In this document: in pieces, positions 25,349 to 34,480 of the stretch
Layout of the letters: every line of letters starts with the position of its first letter
Position numbering within the stretch: position 1 is the first letter of the stretch
Notes under the pieces: model-generated
What the model saw: the letters and a program-made list of their open reading frames with translations, nothing else
Told to the model about the DNA's origin: nothing
Database searches by the model: none
Program-made: the position numbers and the translations under genes
Assembly: GCF_002803075.1 (NCBI RefSeq)
Contig: NZ_NNBK01000009.1
Coordinates: 163,704-227,703 of the forward strand
Source of the DNA: Streptomyces sp. CB01373
GTDB lineage: Bacteria > Actinomycetota > Actinomycetes > Streptomycetales > Streptomycetaceae
DNA: 64,000 bases
Direction: 5' to 3'

Positions 25349-25811
25349 TTGTGGTCCTCCCGTACCGCGTCCGTGCGCGCGCAAGGGGGATCACGGGCCA
25401 TGGGAAGGTCCGCGCGCGATGGACGGGGTGTAGTCAAGTGACGTCATTCGACTAGACGTTCGTAAGAAAAAACAGTCTTGACTTGAACCCGTCAAACATA
25501 TTATGCAAGGCGGGCGATCGTTCCGCGGACCCGGACGAGCCAGGGCCGAACGGCCCCCGTGGGCGCGTGCGCCCGTCCACTGGGTGGACGGCATGACTCC
25601 GTGCGCCCCCCGTGCACCGGCACCAGGGGTTAGGTCGCGCTTACCAGCGGTTCCTCTCGGGCACACAGGCGAATAGAGTCGATTGACGGACCGCCAGGAA
25701 ACCGGTGGGAAGCCAGGCCGACACCCGCGTCACACCTGCAGATGCCTGTCCGCACCCTCCCCCGCAGCGAGAGGCACGGGGGGAGACCCCCACTTCCGAG
25801 GACCGATTGCC
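25349..25811. promoter_or_regulatory. Divergent promoter region for metalloprotease and small membrane protein
   Basis: 463 bases. The stretch 25440-25510 is unusually AT-rich for this genome and contains the inverted pair TTGAC (25478-25482) and GTCAA (25491-25495), which could serve as -35 elements on both strands or as an operator. No gene or RNA is supported elsewhere in it except a palindromic repeat at its right end. Confidence 0.45.
25755..25793. repeat. Dispersed palindromic repeat (copy 4)
   Basis: CCCTCCCCC, GCAGCGAGAGGCAC, GGGGGGAGACCCCCAC: the same hairpin design in the opposite orientation, 18 bases before the start of the small membrane protein, so it is in its mRNA leader. Confidence 0.55.
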
Positions 25812-26126
25812 ATGCCTCGTCCGACCGCCGCACAGCTCGCCTACGGTTCCTGCACCGTGATCCTCTCGACGCTCGCCATGCTGCTGCTGTCCCGGACGAG
25901 TTCGGGCCCGGGGATCGTGGTCATCGCCCTCGCTGCACTCGCGCTGGGGCTCCTGGTCGCCATGACGGTGCCGATGCCGAAGGCACGCGCGACCGAGTCG
26001 GCCGGCGCCCGGAAGACCGACGGCCGGCAGGCGCGATCGCAGGCACGGGCCCGGGTGCGGGCGCGGGCACACCGGCAACCCGTCCCGGCCGGAGTCGAGC
26101 CGGTACGGGGGCCTACGGCTCCCTGA
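25812..26126 (+). CDS. Small two-helix membrane protein, unknown
   Basis: A 104-residue protein with two hydrophobic helices (AYGSCTVILSTLAMLLL and IVVIALAALALGLLVAMTV) and an Arg/Gln-rich cytoplasmic tail of ~45 residues. No family is recognised. GAGGACCG lies upstream of the ATG. It ends 18 bases from the stop of the convergent RDD gene. Confidence 0.7.
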   Translation: MPRPTAAQLAYGSCTVILSTLAMLLLSRTSSGPGIVVIALAALALGLLVAMTVPMPKARATESAGARKTDGRQARSQARARVRARAHRQPVPAGVEPVRGPTAP

Positions 26127-26144
26127 CCACCCCGGCGCCCGAGG

Positions 26145-26981
26145 TCAACCGGTGCTGACCACCACCGTCTTGGCCGCCTTGTCGTGCAGGCCCTGCTTGT
26201 AGGGGCGGTCGAAGAAGCTCCAGCCGCCGCTGATCGCCAGCCACAGGCAGGCGCAGCAGAACCAGAACGGGATCCAGAGCACCGCCGCGCGTGCCAGCGC
26301 GGTCGGGACGGACGGGGTGGAACCGTCGTCGAGGTTGGCCACGCGCATGCCCAGCCACTTCTTGCCCAGGGTCTGCCCGTACCGGGAGATCATGAAGGTG
26401 TCGTAGGCCATGTAGAGCACGAGGCCGACCGCCGACTGCGCCACGGACTTGCCGACCTCTACGTTCCCGGCGTTGACCGCGTACTCGTTGACCCGCAGGC
26501 CCCAGGTGACCAGGGTGACGACGATGCCGACCAGGACCAGGTCGATGATCCGGGCGAGGGTGCGTTTGCCGCTGTCGGCGAGCGGGGGCATACCGGCGAG
26601 CGGGTCGCCGCCGTAGGGACCGCCGCCGTAACCGCCGCCCTGAGGGCCGCCTCCGTAGGGACCGCCGCCGTAACCGCCGCCCTGAGGGCCGCCTCCGTAG
26701 GGACCGTCTCCGTATCCGCCACCCTGCGGGCCGTAGGGGCCACCGCCGCGCTGCTGCCCACCGCCGTACGGCCCACCGCCGGGAGGCGGCTGCTCGCCGG
26801 GGGGCGGGGGTTGCTCGCCGGGAGGCGGGGGCATGGCTGCCGACGGGTCGCCGTAGTACGGGCCGCCACCGGACTTTCCCTCACCCTGACCGCCGCCCCA
26901 CGCGCCGTCGCCGTGGGGTGGTCGCCGTCCTCCGGGGGAAGGGGGCCGCTGTCCGGAGCCGGGGGGCGGTTCGGTGCTCAT
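26145..26981 (-). CDS. RDD-family membrane protein with Gly/Pro/Tyr repeats
   Basis: A 278-residue protein. The first ~135 residues are low-complexity, built from PPPGEQ and GGGPYGGGPQGGGY repeats. The RDD domain follows: Arg in LARIIDLVLVGI, three membrane helices, the conserved YGQTLGKKWLGMRV loop and a terminal DRPYKQGLHDKAAKTVVV. RDD proteins are of unclear role, some acting as small transporters or ion antiporters. The neighbour at 27101 is a second RDD protein, so the two form a head-to-tail pair. Confidence 0.9.
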   Translation of the reverse strand: MSTEPPPGSGQRPPSPGGRRPPHGDGAWGGGQGEGKSGGGPYYGDPSAAMPPPPGEQPPPPGEQPPPGGGPYGGGQQRGGGPYGPQGGGYGDGPYGGGPQGGGYGGGPYGGGPQGGGYGGGPYGGDPLAGMPPLADSGKRTLARIIDLVLVGIVVTLVTWGLRVNEYAVNAGNVEVGKSVAQSAVGLVLYMAYDTFMISRYGQTLGKKWLGMRVANLDDGSTPSVPTALARAAVLWIPFWFCCACLWLAISGGWSFFDRPYKQGLHDKAAKTVVVSTG

Positions 26982-27100
26982 GCGCCGAGTGGATCGCGGC
27001 CCCGGCGGCCTCGCATCCGGTGCGCGGCCGTACGGATGAGCAGGGAATCCACGGGACCGGCGCGCGGGGTCGGAGTCGCCCCCGCCGGGCCGGTCAGCCC

Positions 27101-29179
27101 TCAGCCCGCCACGAACGTGTGCGCCGCCTTGTCGTGCCAGCACTGGCGCCACGGGCGGTCGAACAGGCACCACGCCATGCCCACGAGGCCGATGCCGAGC
27201 AGCCCCGGGATGCCCCAGACCAGCCACCGGCGCAGGGCCGGGCCGAACGACGGGGGCTCGTGGCCCTCGATGTCCCGCACCTCCAGTCCGCACAGCTTCT
27301 TGCCCAGGGTGCGGCCCCACTTGGCGGTGGGCAGCACCTCGTAGACGACGCCGACGAGCAGCAGGACCGCGAGAACGACGGCGAGGTAGGTCCCCGTGGT
27401 GCCGTCCAGGAGCCAGACCGTCACCGTGCGGCCGGACAGCTTGGCCTCGTCGATCTTGCCGTTGACGTGGTCGATCGCCTTGGTGCCCAGCGGTACGGCG
27501 GCCACGGCGGTCACGCCCCCGAGGACGACTGAGTCGACGAGCCGGGCGGCCAGCCTCTTGCCGAGTCCGGCGGGCCGGGCCGCCGCCTGCCGTCGCGCCG
27601 CCGCCTGGAACGGGTCCTCGACCGGCGGCTTCCAGGGCGCGCCGGGCTGCTGCTCACCCGACCCGGCGAGCCGGTGCACCTGCTGCGCCCAGGACGACTG
27701 CCCTCCACCGGAACCACTGGACATCGGCGACACACCGGGACCCGACGCACCGGGCGGGACCGACGCGGCCCCCGCTGACGCGACCGAGGCAGAAGCGGAG
27801 GCGCCCCCCGGCCCCTGCGCGGCGGCACCACCCGGCCGGGACCCGACCTGCCCCGGCCGCTGACCCAAGGCAGCGCCCGGCCAGGAACCGGCCTCGCCCG
27901 CTTCCTGCGCGGAACCGGCCTGACCCGCTGCCTGCGCGGCGGCAGCACCCTGCTGAGGCCCGACCCGCCCCGGCGCCTGACCAGAGGCAGCGCCCGGCCA
28001 GGAACCGGCCCGAGCCGGCCCCTCCGAACCAGCGGCACCCGGCGGGGGGCCGACCTGGCCCGGCGCCTGGGCCGAGGCAGCGCCTGGCTGCGAGCCGGCC
28101 TGACCAGGCCGGTGCACGGCGGCAGCACCCGGCCGGGGCCCGGCCTGCTCCGACGCCTGACCAGAGGCGGCGCCGGGCCAGGAACCGGCCTGAGCCGACC
28201 CCTCCGAACCAGCGGCACCCGGCTGGGGGCCGACCTGGCCCGGCGCCTGGGCCGAGGCAGCGCCTGGCTGCGAGCCGGCCTGACCAGGCCGGTGCACGGC
28301 GGCAGCACCCGGCTGCGATCCGGCCTGCTCCGACGCCTGACCAGAGGCGGCGTCCGGCCAGGGACCGGCCTGGCCAGCCCCCTGCGCGGAAGCGGTACCC
28401 GGCCGCGAGCCGGCCTGGGCCGCCTCCTGTGCGGCGGCAGTACCCGGCGGGGGTTCGAACCGGCCCGGCGTCCGGGCCGAGGCGGCGGCCGGCCGGGAAC
28501 CGGCCTGGCCCGGTGCTTGCGCGGCTGCCGCCCGCGCGGCGGCAGCCTTCCCGGCCCCGAAACCGGGGCCGCCGGACGGGACCCCGGACGCGGGCGCGCC
28601 CTGGCCGGGGACGCCCGGCGCGCCTGCCGCCGGGGTCCTGGGAGGCACCGTTCGGAAGGTCACCGTGCCCTCGTCGACGGGCGCGCCCGGCCCCGGAACC
28701 CCGGGAGCGGCGTCACCCGGGGACCCCGCGGCGTCTCCCGCCGTAGGCCGTCGGAAGACGAACGTGCCGTCGGGGTGGCCGGTGTCGGCGGGGTGGGCCG
28801 CGGGGTCCGTCGTGTGGGCGAGCCTCGGGTCGGCCGGGGCCGGGGCGCCCCAGGAGACGCGGTGGTCCTGCTCGCCGAAGCCGGACTGCCGGTTGCGGTC
28901 GGCGCCCCACGACGACGCCGGTTCGGACCCGCCTCCCCGCGGTGCCGCGACGGGGTCCTCGTCGAAGAAGTGCGGCCCCGTCTCCTCGACCGCCGGGACC
29001 GCCGCGGAGCCCGCGCCGGGCGGCGGGCCGAGCGGCTCGCCGTCGGCCGGCGCCGGGCGGCTGGTGCCCGGCACCCAGGCGGCGCCGTTCCAGTACCGGA
29101 CGTAGCCAGGGATGGACGGGTCCGGGTAGTAGCCCTCGCGGGGCCTGTCGTCACCGGGTGCCGGGGTTGGGGCGCTCAT
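27101..29179 (-). CDS. RDD-family membrane protein with DUF2510 head and long repeat linker
   Basis: A 692-residue protein. Residues ~14-38 form a DUF2510 motif (GYYPDPSIPGYVRYWNGAAW). Then comes ~490 residues of Gln/Ala/Gly/Pro/Ser-rich sequence with internal repeats of ~60 residues (DNA period 180 bases, 27961-28380). The C-terminal ~140 residues are an RDD domain: LGKRLAARLVDSVVLGG, three helices and WGRTLGKKLCGLEV, ending DRPWRQCWHDKAAHTFV. The ATG at 29179 is used. The repeat linker probably varies in length between strains. Confidence 0.88.
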   Translation of the reverse strand: MSAPTPAPGDDRPREGYYPDPSIPGYVRYWNGAAWVPGTSRPAPADGEPLGPPPGAGSAAVPAVEETGPHFFDEDPVAAPRGGGSEPASSWGADRNRQSGFGEQDHRVSWGAPAPADPRLAHTTDPAAHPADTGHPDGTFVFRRPTAGDAAGSPGDAAPGVPGPGAPVDEGTVTFRTVPPRTPAAGAPGVPGQGAPASGVPSGGPGFGAGKAAAARAAAAQAPGQAGSRPAAASARTPGRFEPPPGTAAAQEAAQAGSRPGTASAQGAGQAGPWPDAASGQASEQAGSQPGAAAVHRPGQAGSQPGAASAQAPGQVGPQPGAAGSEGSAQAGSWPGAASGQASEQAGPRPGAAAVHRPGQAGSQPGAASAQAPGQVGPPPGAAGSEGPARAGSWPGAASGQAPGRVGPQQGAAAAQAAGQAGSAQEAGEAGSWPGAALGQRPGQVGSRPGGAAAQGPGGASASASVASAGAASVPPGASGPGVSPMSSGSGGGQSSWAQQVHRLAGSGEQQPGAPWKPPVEDPFQAAARRQAAARPAGLGKRLAARLVDSVVLGGVTAVAAVPLGTKAIDHVNGKIDEAKLSGRTVTVWLLDGTTGTYLAVVLAVLLLVGVVYEVLPTAKWGRTLGKKLCGLEVRDIEGHEPPSFGPALRRWLVWGIPGLLGIGLVGMAWCLFDRPWRQCWHDKAAHTFVAG

Positions 29180-29422
29180 GTCCGTCGTCCCGTATCTGCT
29201 CGGGGGCCGTATTGGGGGCCTCCACATCTATCAGACCGAGGCAGGCGACACGTCCGGTCCGGCCGGACCCACTCCTTTCCGGGCAACCTCGTACACCTGC
29301 TTCACGATCACGCGACATTCGGATCGAAAAAGTTCGGGTGACTCGCGTAATGCCCGGTGTCCGGCGCCCTCTCCCTTCACACGGGCCCGCCGAGAGGCCC
29401 GTGTGGAGAGAGGAGAGGGCCC

Positions 29423-29836
29423 ATGCGGCACACCGTGGTCGAGCGCGAACTGGAACTGAGAATGATCGTGTCGCCCGAGTACGACGTCCCCGTCCCGGCG
29501 CGGCTCGCCTACCGCACCGACGACCCCTACGCCGTGCACGTCGTCTTCCACGTCGGCTCCGAGCACCCCGTGCACTGGACGTTCGCGCGGGACCTGCTCG
29601 TGGAGGGGGTGTTCCGGCCGTGCGGGGACGGCGACGTGCGGGTGTGGCCGTCGAAGGCGCTGGGCCGCAGCGTGGTCCTGCTGGCGCTGAGCGCGCCCGA
29701 CGGCGAGGCCCTGCTGGAGGCGCCCGCCGCGCAGGTGGCGGCCTGGCTGGAGCGCACGCTGCGCCTGGTGCCGCCGGGCAGCGAGGGCGAGCAGCTCGGC
29801 ATCGACGACGAGCTGGCCGGCCTGCTCGCCCAGTGA
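29423..29836 (+). CDS. ssgG: SsgA-like sporulation protein (probably SsgG)
   Basis: A 137-residue SALP, a family unique to morphologically complex actinomycetes that guides septum placement and cell-wall remodelling in aerial hyphae. The family core is visible: LRMIVSPEYDVPVPARLAYRT, PYAVHVVFHVGS, VHWTFARDLLVEG and GDVRVWPS. The position beside hpd and the glycolate-oxidase-type gene matches S. coelicolor ssgG (from memory SCO2924), which affects septum-site localisation. AGGAGAGGG precedes the ATG. Confidence 0.85.
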   Translation: MRHTVVERELELRMIVSPEYDVPVPARLAYRTDDPYAVHVVFHVGSEHPVHWTFARDLLVEGVFRPCGDGDVRVWPSKALGRSVVLLALSAPDGEALLEAPAAQVAAWLERTLRLVPPGSEGEQLGIDDELAGLLAQ

Positions 29837-29847
29837 GCGCGCGGGCG

Positions 29848-31251
29848 TCAGAACAGCTTGCCGGGGTTGAGGATGCCCAGCGGGTCGAAGGCGTGTTTGA
29901 TCGCCCGCTGCATCTCGACCCCGACCGGCCCGATCTCGCGCGCCAGCCACTCCTTCTTCAGTACGCCCACGCCGTGTTCACCGGTGATGGTGCCGCCGAG
30001 TTCGAGGCCGAGGGCCATGATCTCGTCGAAGGACTCGCGGGCGCGCCGCGACTCGTCGGGGTCCTGCGCGTCGAAGCAGACGGTCGGGTGGGTGTTGCCG
30101 TCGCCCGCGTGCGCGCAGACACCGATGGTGAGCTGGTACTTCTCGGCGATCCGTTCGATGCCTTCGAGCATCTCGCCGAGCCGGGAGCGGGGCACGCACA
30201 CGTCGTCGATCATCGTCGTGCCCTTGACGGCCTCCAGCGCGGTGAGCGACAGCCGCCGTGCCTGCAGCAGCATCTCGGACTCGGTGGCGTCGTCGGCGGG
30301 GACGACCTGGGTGGCGCCGGCCGCCTCGCACAGCTCGGCGACCGCGGCGAGGTCGGCGGCCGGGTCCGGGGTGTCGAAGGCGGCCAGCAGCAGCGCCTCG
30401 GTGGTCTCCGGCAGGCCCATGTGGGCGAGGTCGTTGACGGCCTTCACCGTCGTACGGTCCATGAGTTCCAGCAGGGAGGGCACATGCCCTCCCGTCATGA
30501 TCCGGCACACGGCGTCGCAGGCGGCGGCCGCGGAGGCGAACTCGGCGGCCAGTACGAGCTGCTGCGGCGGCTGCGGCTTGAGCGCAAGGACGGCCCGTAC
30601 GACGATGCCGAGCGAGCCCTCGGAGCCGACGAACAAACGGGTCAGGTCGTATCCGGCGACGCCCTTGGCGGTGCGGCGGCCGGTGGACATCAGCCGCCCG
30701 TCGGCCAGCACGACGTCCAGGCCGAGCACGTACTCGGCGGTGACCCCGTACTTCACGCAGCACAGACCGCCGGAGGCGGTGCCGATGTTGCCGCCGATGG
30801 TGCACATCTCCCAGCTGGAGGGGTCCGGCGGGTAGTACAGGCCGTGCTCGTTCACCGCGCGGGAGAGCGCCGCGTTGACGACGCCCGGCTCGACGACCGC
30901 GATCCGGTCGACCGGGCTGATCTCCAGGACGCGGTCCATTCTGGTCAGGGACAGCACGATGCAGCCCTCGGAGGCGTTGGCCGCGCCGGACAGGCCGGTG
31001 CGGGCGCCCTGCGGCACGACCGGGATCCGCAGTTCGGTGGCGGTGCGCATGATGTGCTGGACCTGCTCCACCGTGCGCGGCAGGACGACGACGGCCGGGA
31101 CGCCGGACGGGCAGAAGCTCGCCATGTCGTTGGCGTAGGAGGCCGTGACATCGGGATCGATGAGGACAGCCTCGGCCGGAAGGCCCGCGAGGAGCCGATC
31201 AGTGAGGAGATTGCCCTGTGCTTCGTCAGGTGCGGCTTCAATGCGGCTCAC
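29848..31251 (-). CDS. FAD-linked oxidase, glycolate/D-lactate oxidase (GlcD) family
   Basis: A 467-residue flavoprotein of the VAO/PCMH fold. The N-terminal FAD domain has VVVLPRTVEQVQHIMR, PVVPQGARTGLSGAA and the FAD-contact segment CTIGGNIGTASGGLCCVKYG; the C-terminal oxidase domain has HAGDGNTHP and GGTITGEHGVGVLKK, the catalytic His and Glu region. It oxidises a 2-hydroxy acid such as glycolate or D-lactate, passing electrons to an acceptor; no GlcE/GlcF partners are adjacent. I choose the GTG at 31251 after GAGG; another GTG is two codons upstream. Confidence 0.92.
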   Translation of the reverse strand: MSRIEAAPDEAQGNLLTDRLLAGLPAEAVLIDPDVTASYANDMASFCPSGVPAVVVLPRTVEQVQHIMRTATELRIPVVPQGARTGLSGAANASEGCIVLSLTRMDRVLEISPVDRIAVVEPGVVNAALSRAVNEHGLYYPPDPSSWEMCTIGGNIGTASGGLCCVKYGVTAEYVLGLDVVLADGRLMSTGRRTAKGVAGYDLTRLFVGSEGSLGIVVRAVLALKPQPPQQLVLAAEFASAAAACDAVCRIMTGGHVPSLLELMDRTTVKAVNDLAHMGLPETTEALLLAAFDTPDPAADLAAVAELCEAAGATQVVPADDATESEMLLQARRLSLTALEAVKGTTMIDDVCVPRSRLGEMLEGIERIAEKYQLTIGVCAHAGDGNTHPTVCFDAQDPDESRRARESFDEIMALGLELGGTITGEHGVGVLKKEWLAREIGPVGVEMQRAIKHAFDPLGILNPGKLF

Positions 31252-31350
31252 GATCACAGCCTCGCACCCGCGGCCATCGGTGTGAACCCCGTCGGCCCCG
31301 CCCCTCGGCCTGCCGGGTGACGGCCGCCGTCCTGACGCACAGTGTGCGCC

Positions 31351-31728
31351 ATGGAGAACCGTCTGCCGAGCCCGGACACGTCCGTGACCAGCGACCCGCG
31401 GCGGTGCCTGTCCCGCCGGGTGCGCCGGGTGCTCCTCACCCTGCTCGTGGCGGCCGGCGCGCTCGGCACGGTGTGGCTGATGCTGCCGGCGCAGCGGGAC
31501 GGGACGATGGCGCCAGGGCCGCCCCGGCCGCCGGTGCCGGCCCCCGGGGTGGCGCCGGCCGCGGTGGATGCCGGGGTGCCGGCCTCGCTGCCCGGTCCGA
31601 CGACGCTGATCATCGAGCGGGAACGGCACCTGCGGGCGCGCCCGTCGGACGCCGGGGCGTGGACCGTGCTCGGGGCCGCCCACGTCGAGCGGGGGCGGCG
31701 CGCGGCGGGTGTCGCCCCGGCCCGGTGA
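31351..31728 (+). CDS. Membrane-anchored protein with truncated TPR domain
   Basis: A 125-residue product. One N-terminal membrane helix (VLLTLLVAAGALGTVWLML) is followed by a Pro-rich linker and a single TPR-like helix pair (LIIERERHLRARPSDAGAWTVLGAAHVERGRR), then stop. From memory, homologues in this position are much longer, with several TPRs; here only ~95 bases separate the stop from hpd, so the rest has been lost. It is either a decayed remnant or a functional short form. Confidence 0.55.
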   Translation: MENRLPSPDTSVTSDPRRCLSRRVRRVLLTLLVAAGALGTVWLMLPAQRDGTMAPGPPRPPVPAPGVAPAAVDAGVPASLPGPTTLIIERERHLRARPSDAGAWTVLGAAHVERGRRAAGVAPAR

Positions 31729-31741
31729 GCACCGCAACGCG

Positions 31742-31776
31742 GCCCGCCCGCCGCGCGGGTGTCGCGGCGGGCGGGC
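31742..31776 (-). terminator. Hairpin terminator after hpd
   Basis: GCCCGCCCGCCGC and GCGGCGGGCGGGC form a perfect 13-bp stem with a 9-base loop, 46 bases past the hpd stop. Confidence 0.8.
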
Positions 31777-31821
31777 GGACGGGGTGCCGGGAGCGCGGCG
31801 GACGTGCTCGCGGCGGCGGGC

Positions 31822-33033
<1,212 letters not shown>

Positions 33034-33093
33034 TCAGCGGAAGCGGGGAGCCTTCGGGCTTTCTGTACAGGATGACCATCAGGGAGGCGGAAC

Positions 33094-33564
33094 GTGGCGA
33101 TCGATCATCTGGACGGCCGCATCATCGTGCTGCTGGCGCGTGAGCCGCGCATCGGCGTGCTGGAGATGTCGCGGCGGCTGGGGGTGGCACGGGGGACGGT
33201 CCAGGCGCGTCTCGACCGCCTCCAGGTGCGCGGGGTGATCCGCGGTTTCGGCCCGGAGGTGGACCCGGCGGCGCTCGGCTACCCGGTGACGGCGTTCGCG
33301 ACGCTGGAGATCCGCCAGGGGCAGGGGGCGGACGTACGGGCGCATCTGGCGGCCGTGCCGGAGGTTCTGGAACTGCACACCACCACCGGCTCGGGGGACA
33401 TGCTGTGCCGGCTGGTGGCCCGTTCGAACGCCGACCTCCAGCGGGTGATCGACCGGGTGGTGGACTTCGAGGGCATCGACCGGGCGTCGACGGCGATCGT
33501 GATGGAGAACCCGGTGCCGCTGCGGATCATCCCGCTGGTGGAGCAGGCCGCGTCGGAGGAGTGA
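33094..33564 (+). CDS. Lrp/AsnC-family transcriptional regulator
   Basis: A 156-residue regulator. An N-terminal winged helix (LDGRIIVLLAREPRIGVLEM, with RRLGVARGTVQARLDRLQ as recognition helix) precedes a RAM effector domain (VTAFATLEIRQG, TGSGDMLCRLVARSN). GGGAGGCGG precedes the GTG start. It is divergent from hpd, and the same arrangement in S. coelicolor links it to tyrosine catabolism control. The intergenic region has imperfect repeats around GCGCAATAGTTCGC that might be its operator. Confidence 0.92.
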   Translation: MAIDHLDGRIIVLLAREPRIGVLEMSRRLGVARGTVQARLDRLQVRGVIRGFGPEVDPAALGYPVTAFATLEIRQGQGADVRAHLAAVPEVLELHTTTGSGDMLCRLVARSNADLQRVIDRVVDFEGIDRASTAIVMENPVPLRIIPLVEQAASEE

Positions 33565-33584
33565 GACCGAGTTACAAAGAACCC

Positions 33585-33606
33585 GTTGCAAAGCTCTCTT
33601 TGCAAC
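33585..33606. promoter_or_regulatory. Palindromic operator of ArsR-family gene
   Basis: GTTGCAAAG-CTCT-CTTTGCAAC is a perfect 9-bp inverted repeat with a 4-base spacer, 15 bases before the ArsR start, with a further half site TCTTTGCA at 33611. The design matches ArsR/SmtB autoregulatory operators. Confidence 0.75.
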
Positions 33607-33621
33607 GCTATCTTTGCATGC

Positions 33622-34206
33622 ATGGACGAGCCCCCGGACCCTCAGGTCCACCCTCTCGACGCCCGCTCGCTGCGCGGTCTGGCGCATCCGCTGCGTATGC
33701 GGCTGCTGACCACGCTGCGGCACGGCGGGCCGGCCACCGCTTCCCAACTCGCCGCGAAACTCGGTGAGTCCAGCGGAGCCACCAGTTACCACCTGCGCCA
33801 GCTCGCCACGCACGGCTTCGTCGAGGACGCGCCCGAGCACGGCAAGGGACGGGAGCGCTGGTGGCGGGCGGCCCACGGAGGGGTCAGCTTCGACGAGACG
33901 CTGTTGAAGGACCCCGACCCCCAAGTGCGCGGCGCCGCCGACCTGTTCCTGCACGAACTCGCCAACCAGCGCACGCAGGAGCTGTCGACCTGGCTCGGCA
34001 CCAGGCACGACTGGTCCGAGGCCTGGACCGGCGCCTCGGACATGAGCTCCTGGACCCTGCGCCTGACGCCCGAACTCGCCCTCGGCCTCATCAAGAAGAT
34101 GCACGAACTCCTGGAGAGCTACCGGGCCCTGGCCCCCGAGGACGGCACCCCGGACGCCGAGGCGGTGCGCATCCACACGCACGTCTTCCCCACCCGCACG
34201 GACTGA
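33622..34206 (+). CDS. ArsR-family winged-helix regulator
   Basis: A 194-residue regulator. The HTH domain (LDARSLRGLAHPLRMRLLTTL, with ATASQLAAKLGESSGATSYHL as recognition region) is typical of ArsR proteins without metal cysteines (DUF2809/Clostridium-type, often beside MFS exporters). The C-terminal domain is helical and of unknown ligand. A perfect palindrome with one extra half site lies immediately upstream, consistent with autorepression; the mRNA leader is probably very short. The small gene at 34218 follows; no exporter is adjacent in this window. Confidence 0.9.
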   Translation: MDEPPDPQVHPLDARSLRGLAHPLRMRLLTTLRHGGPATASQLAAKLGESSGATSYHLRQLATHGFVEDAPEHGKGRERWWRAAHGGVSFDETLLKDPDPQVRGAADLFLHELANQRTQELSTWLGTRHDWSEAWTGASDMSSWTLRLTPELALGLIKKMHELLESYRALAPEDGTPDAEAVRIHTHVFPTRTD

Positions 34207-34217
34207 GAGGCCATCCC

Positions 34218-34397
34218 ATGCATCCCGAGATCCACCTCGCACTGCACCGCACCCGCGCCGCCGAACTCCAGGCCGAGGCGCACCGCCCGGCCGCCCCGGC
34301 CGACGCACCCGGCGCCCTGCGCACCCGGCTGGGCTGGACCCTCGTGGAACTCGGCCTGCGCCTGGCCGCCGGGCCGAGGCCGGCCCCGGCTCTCTAG
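34218..34397 (+). CDS. Small helical protein, unknown
   Basis: A 59-residue Ala/Leu/Arg-rich protein (MHPEIHLALHRTRAAELQAEA). GAGAGG lies before the ATG and it is 11 bases after the arsR stop, so it is co-transcribed. The final codons are GCTCTC-TAG and the TAG belongs to an inserted miniature element, so the original C-terminus may have been longer. Confidence 0.6.
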   Translation: MHPEIHLALHRTRAAELQAEAHRPAAPADAPGALRTRLGWTLVELGLRLAAGPRPAPAL

Positions 34398-34460
34398 TGC
34401 TGTGACCGGAAAGGTTCACCGGCTCGCGACGTCCGGCAAACCTTCCCGGCCACAGCACTA
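34395..34460. mobile_element. IS630-type miniature inverted-repeat element, short copy
   Basis: 66 bases with TA at both ends and terminal repeats TAGTGCTGTGACCGGAAAGG and CCTTCCCGGCCACAGCACTA (two differences). The left 38 bases match the long copy at 21560, and the centre is deleted. It is flanked by C and G, again a CTAG target. Confidence 0.78.
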
Positions 34461-34480
34461 GGGGCGATGGAGGAGCGGCT

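Noticed and set aside
23195..25441. A 748-codon plus-strand frame opposite the M6 protease
   Set aside because: Shadow of the protease gene; no start context or family features.
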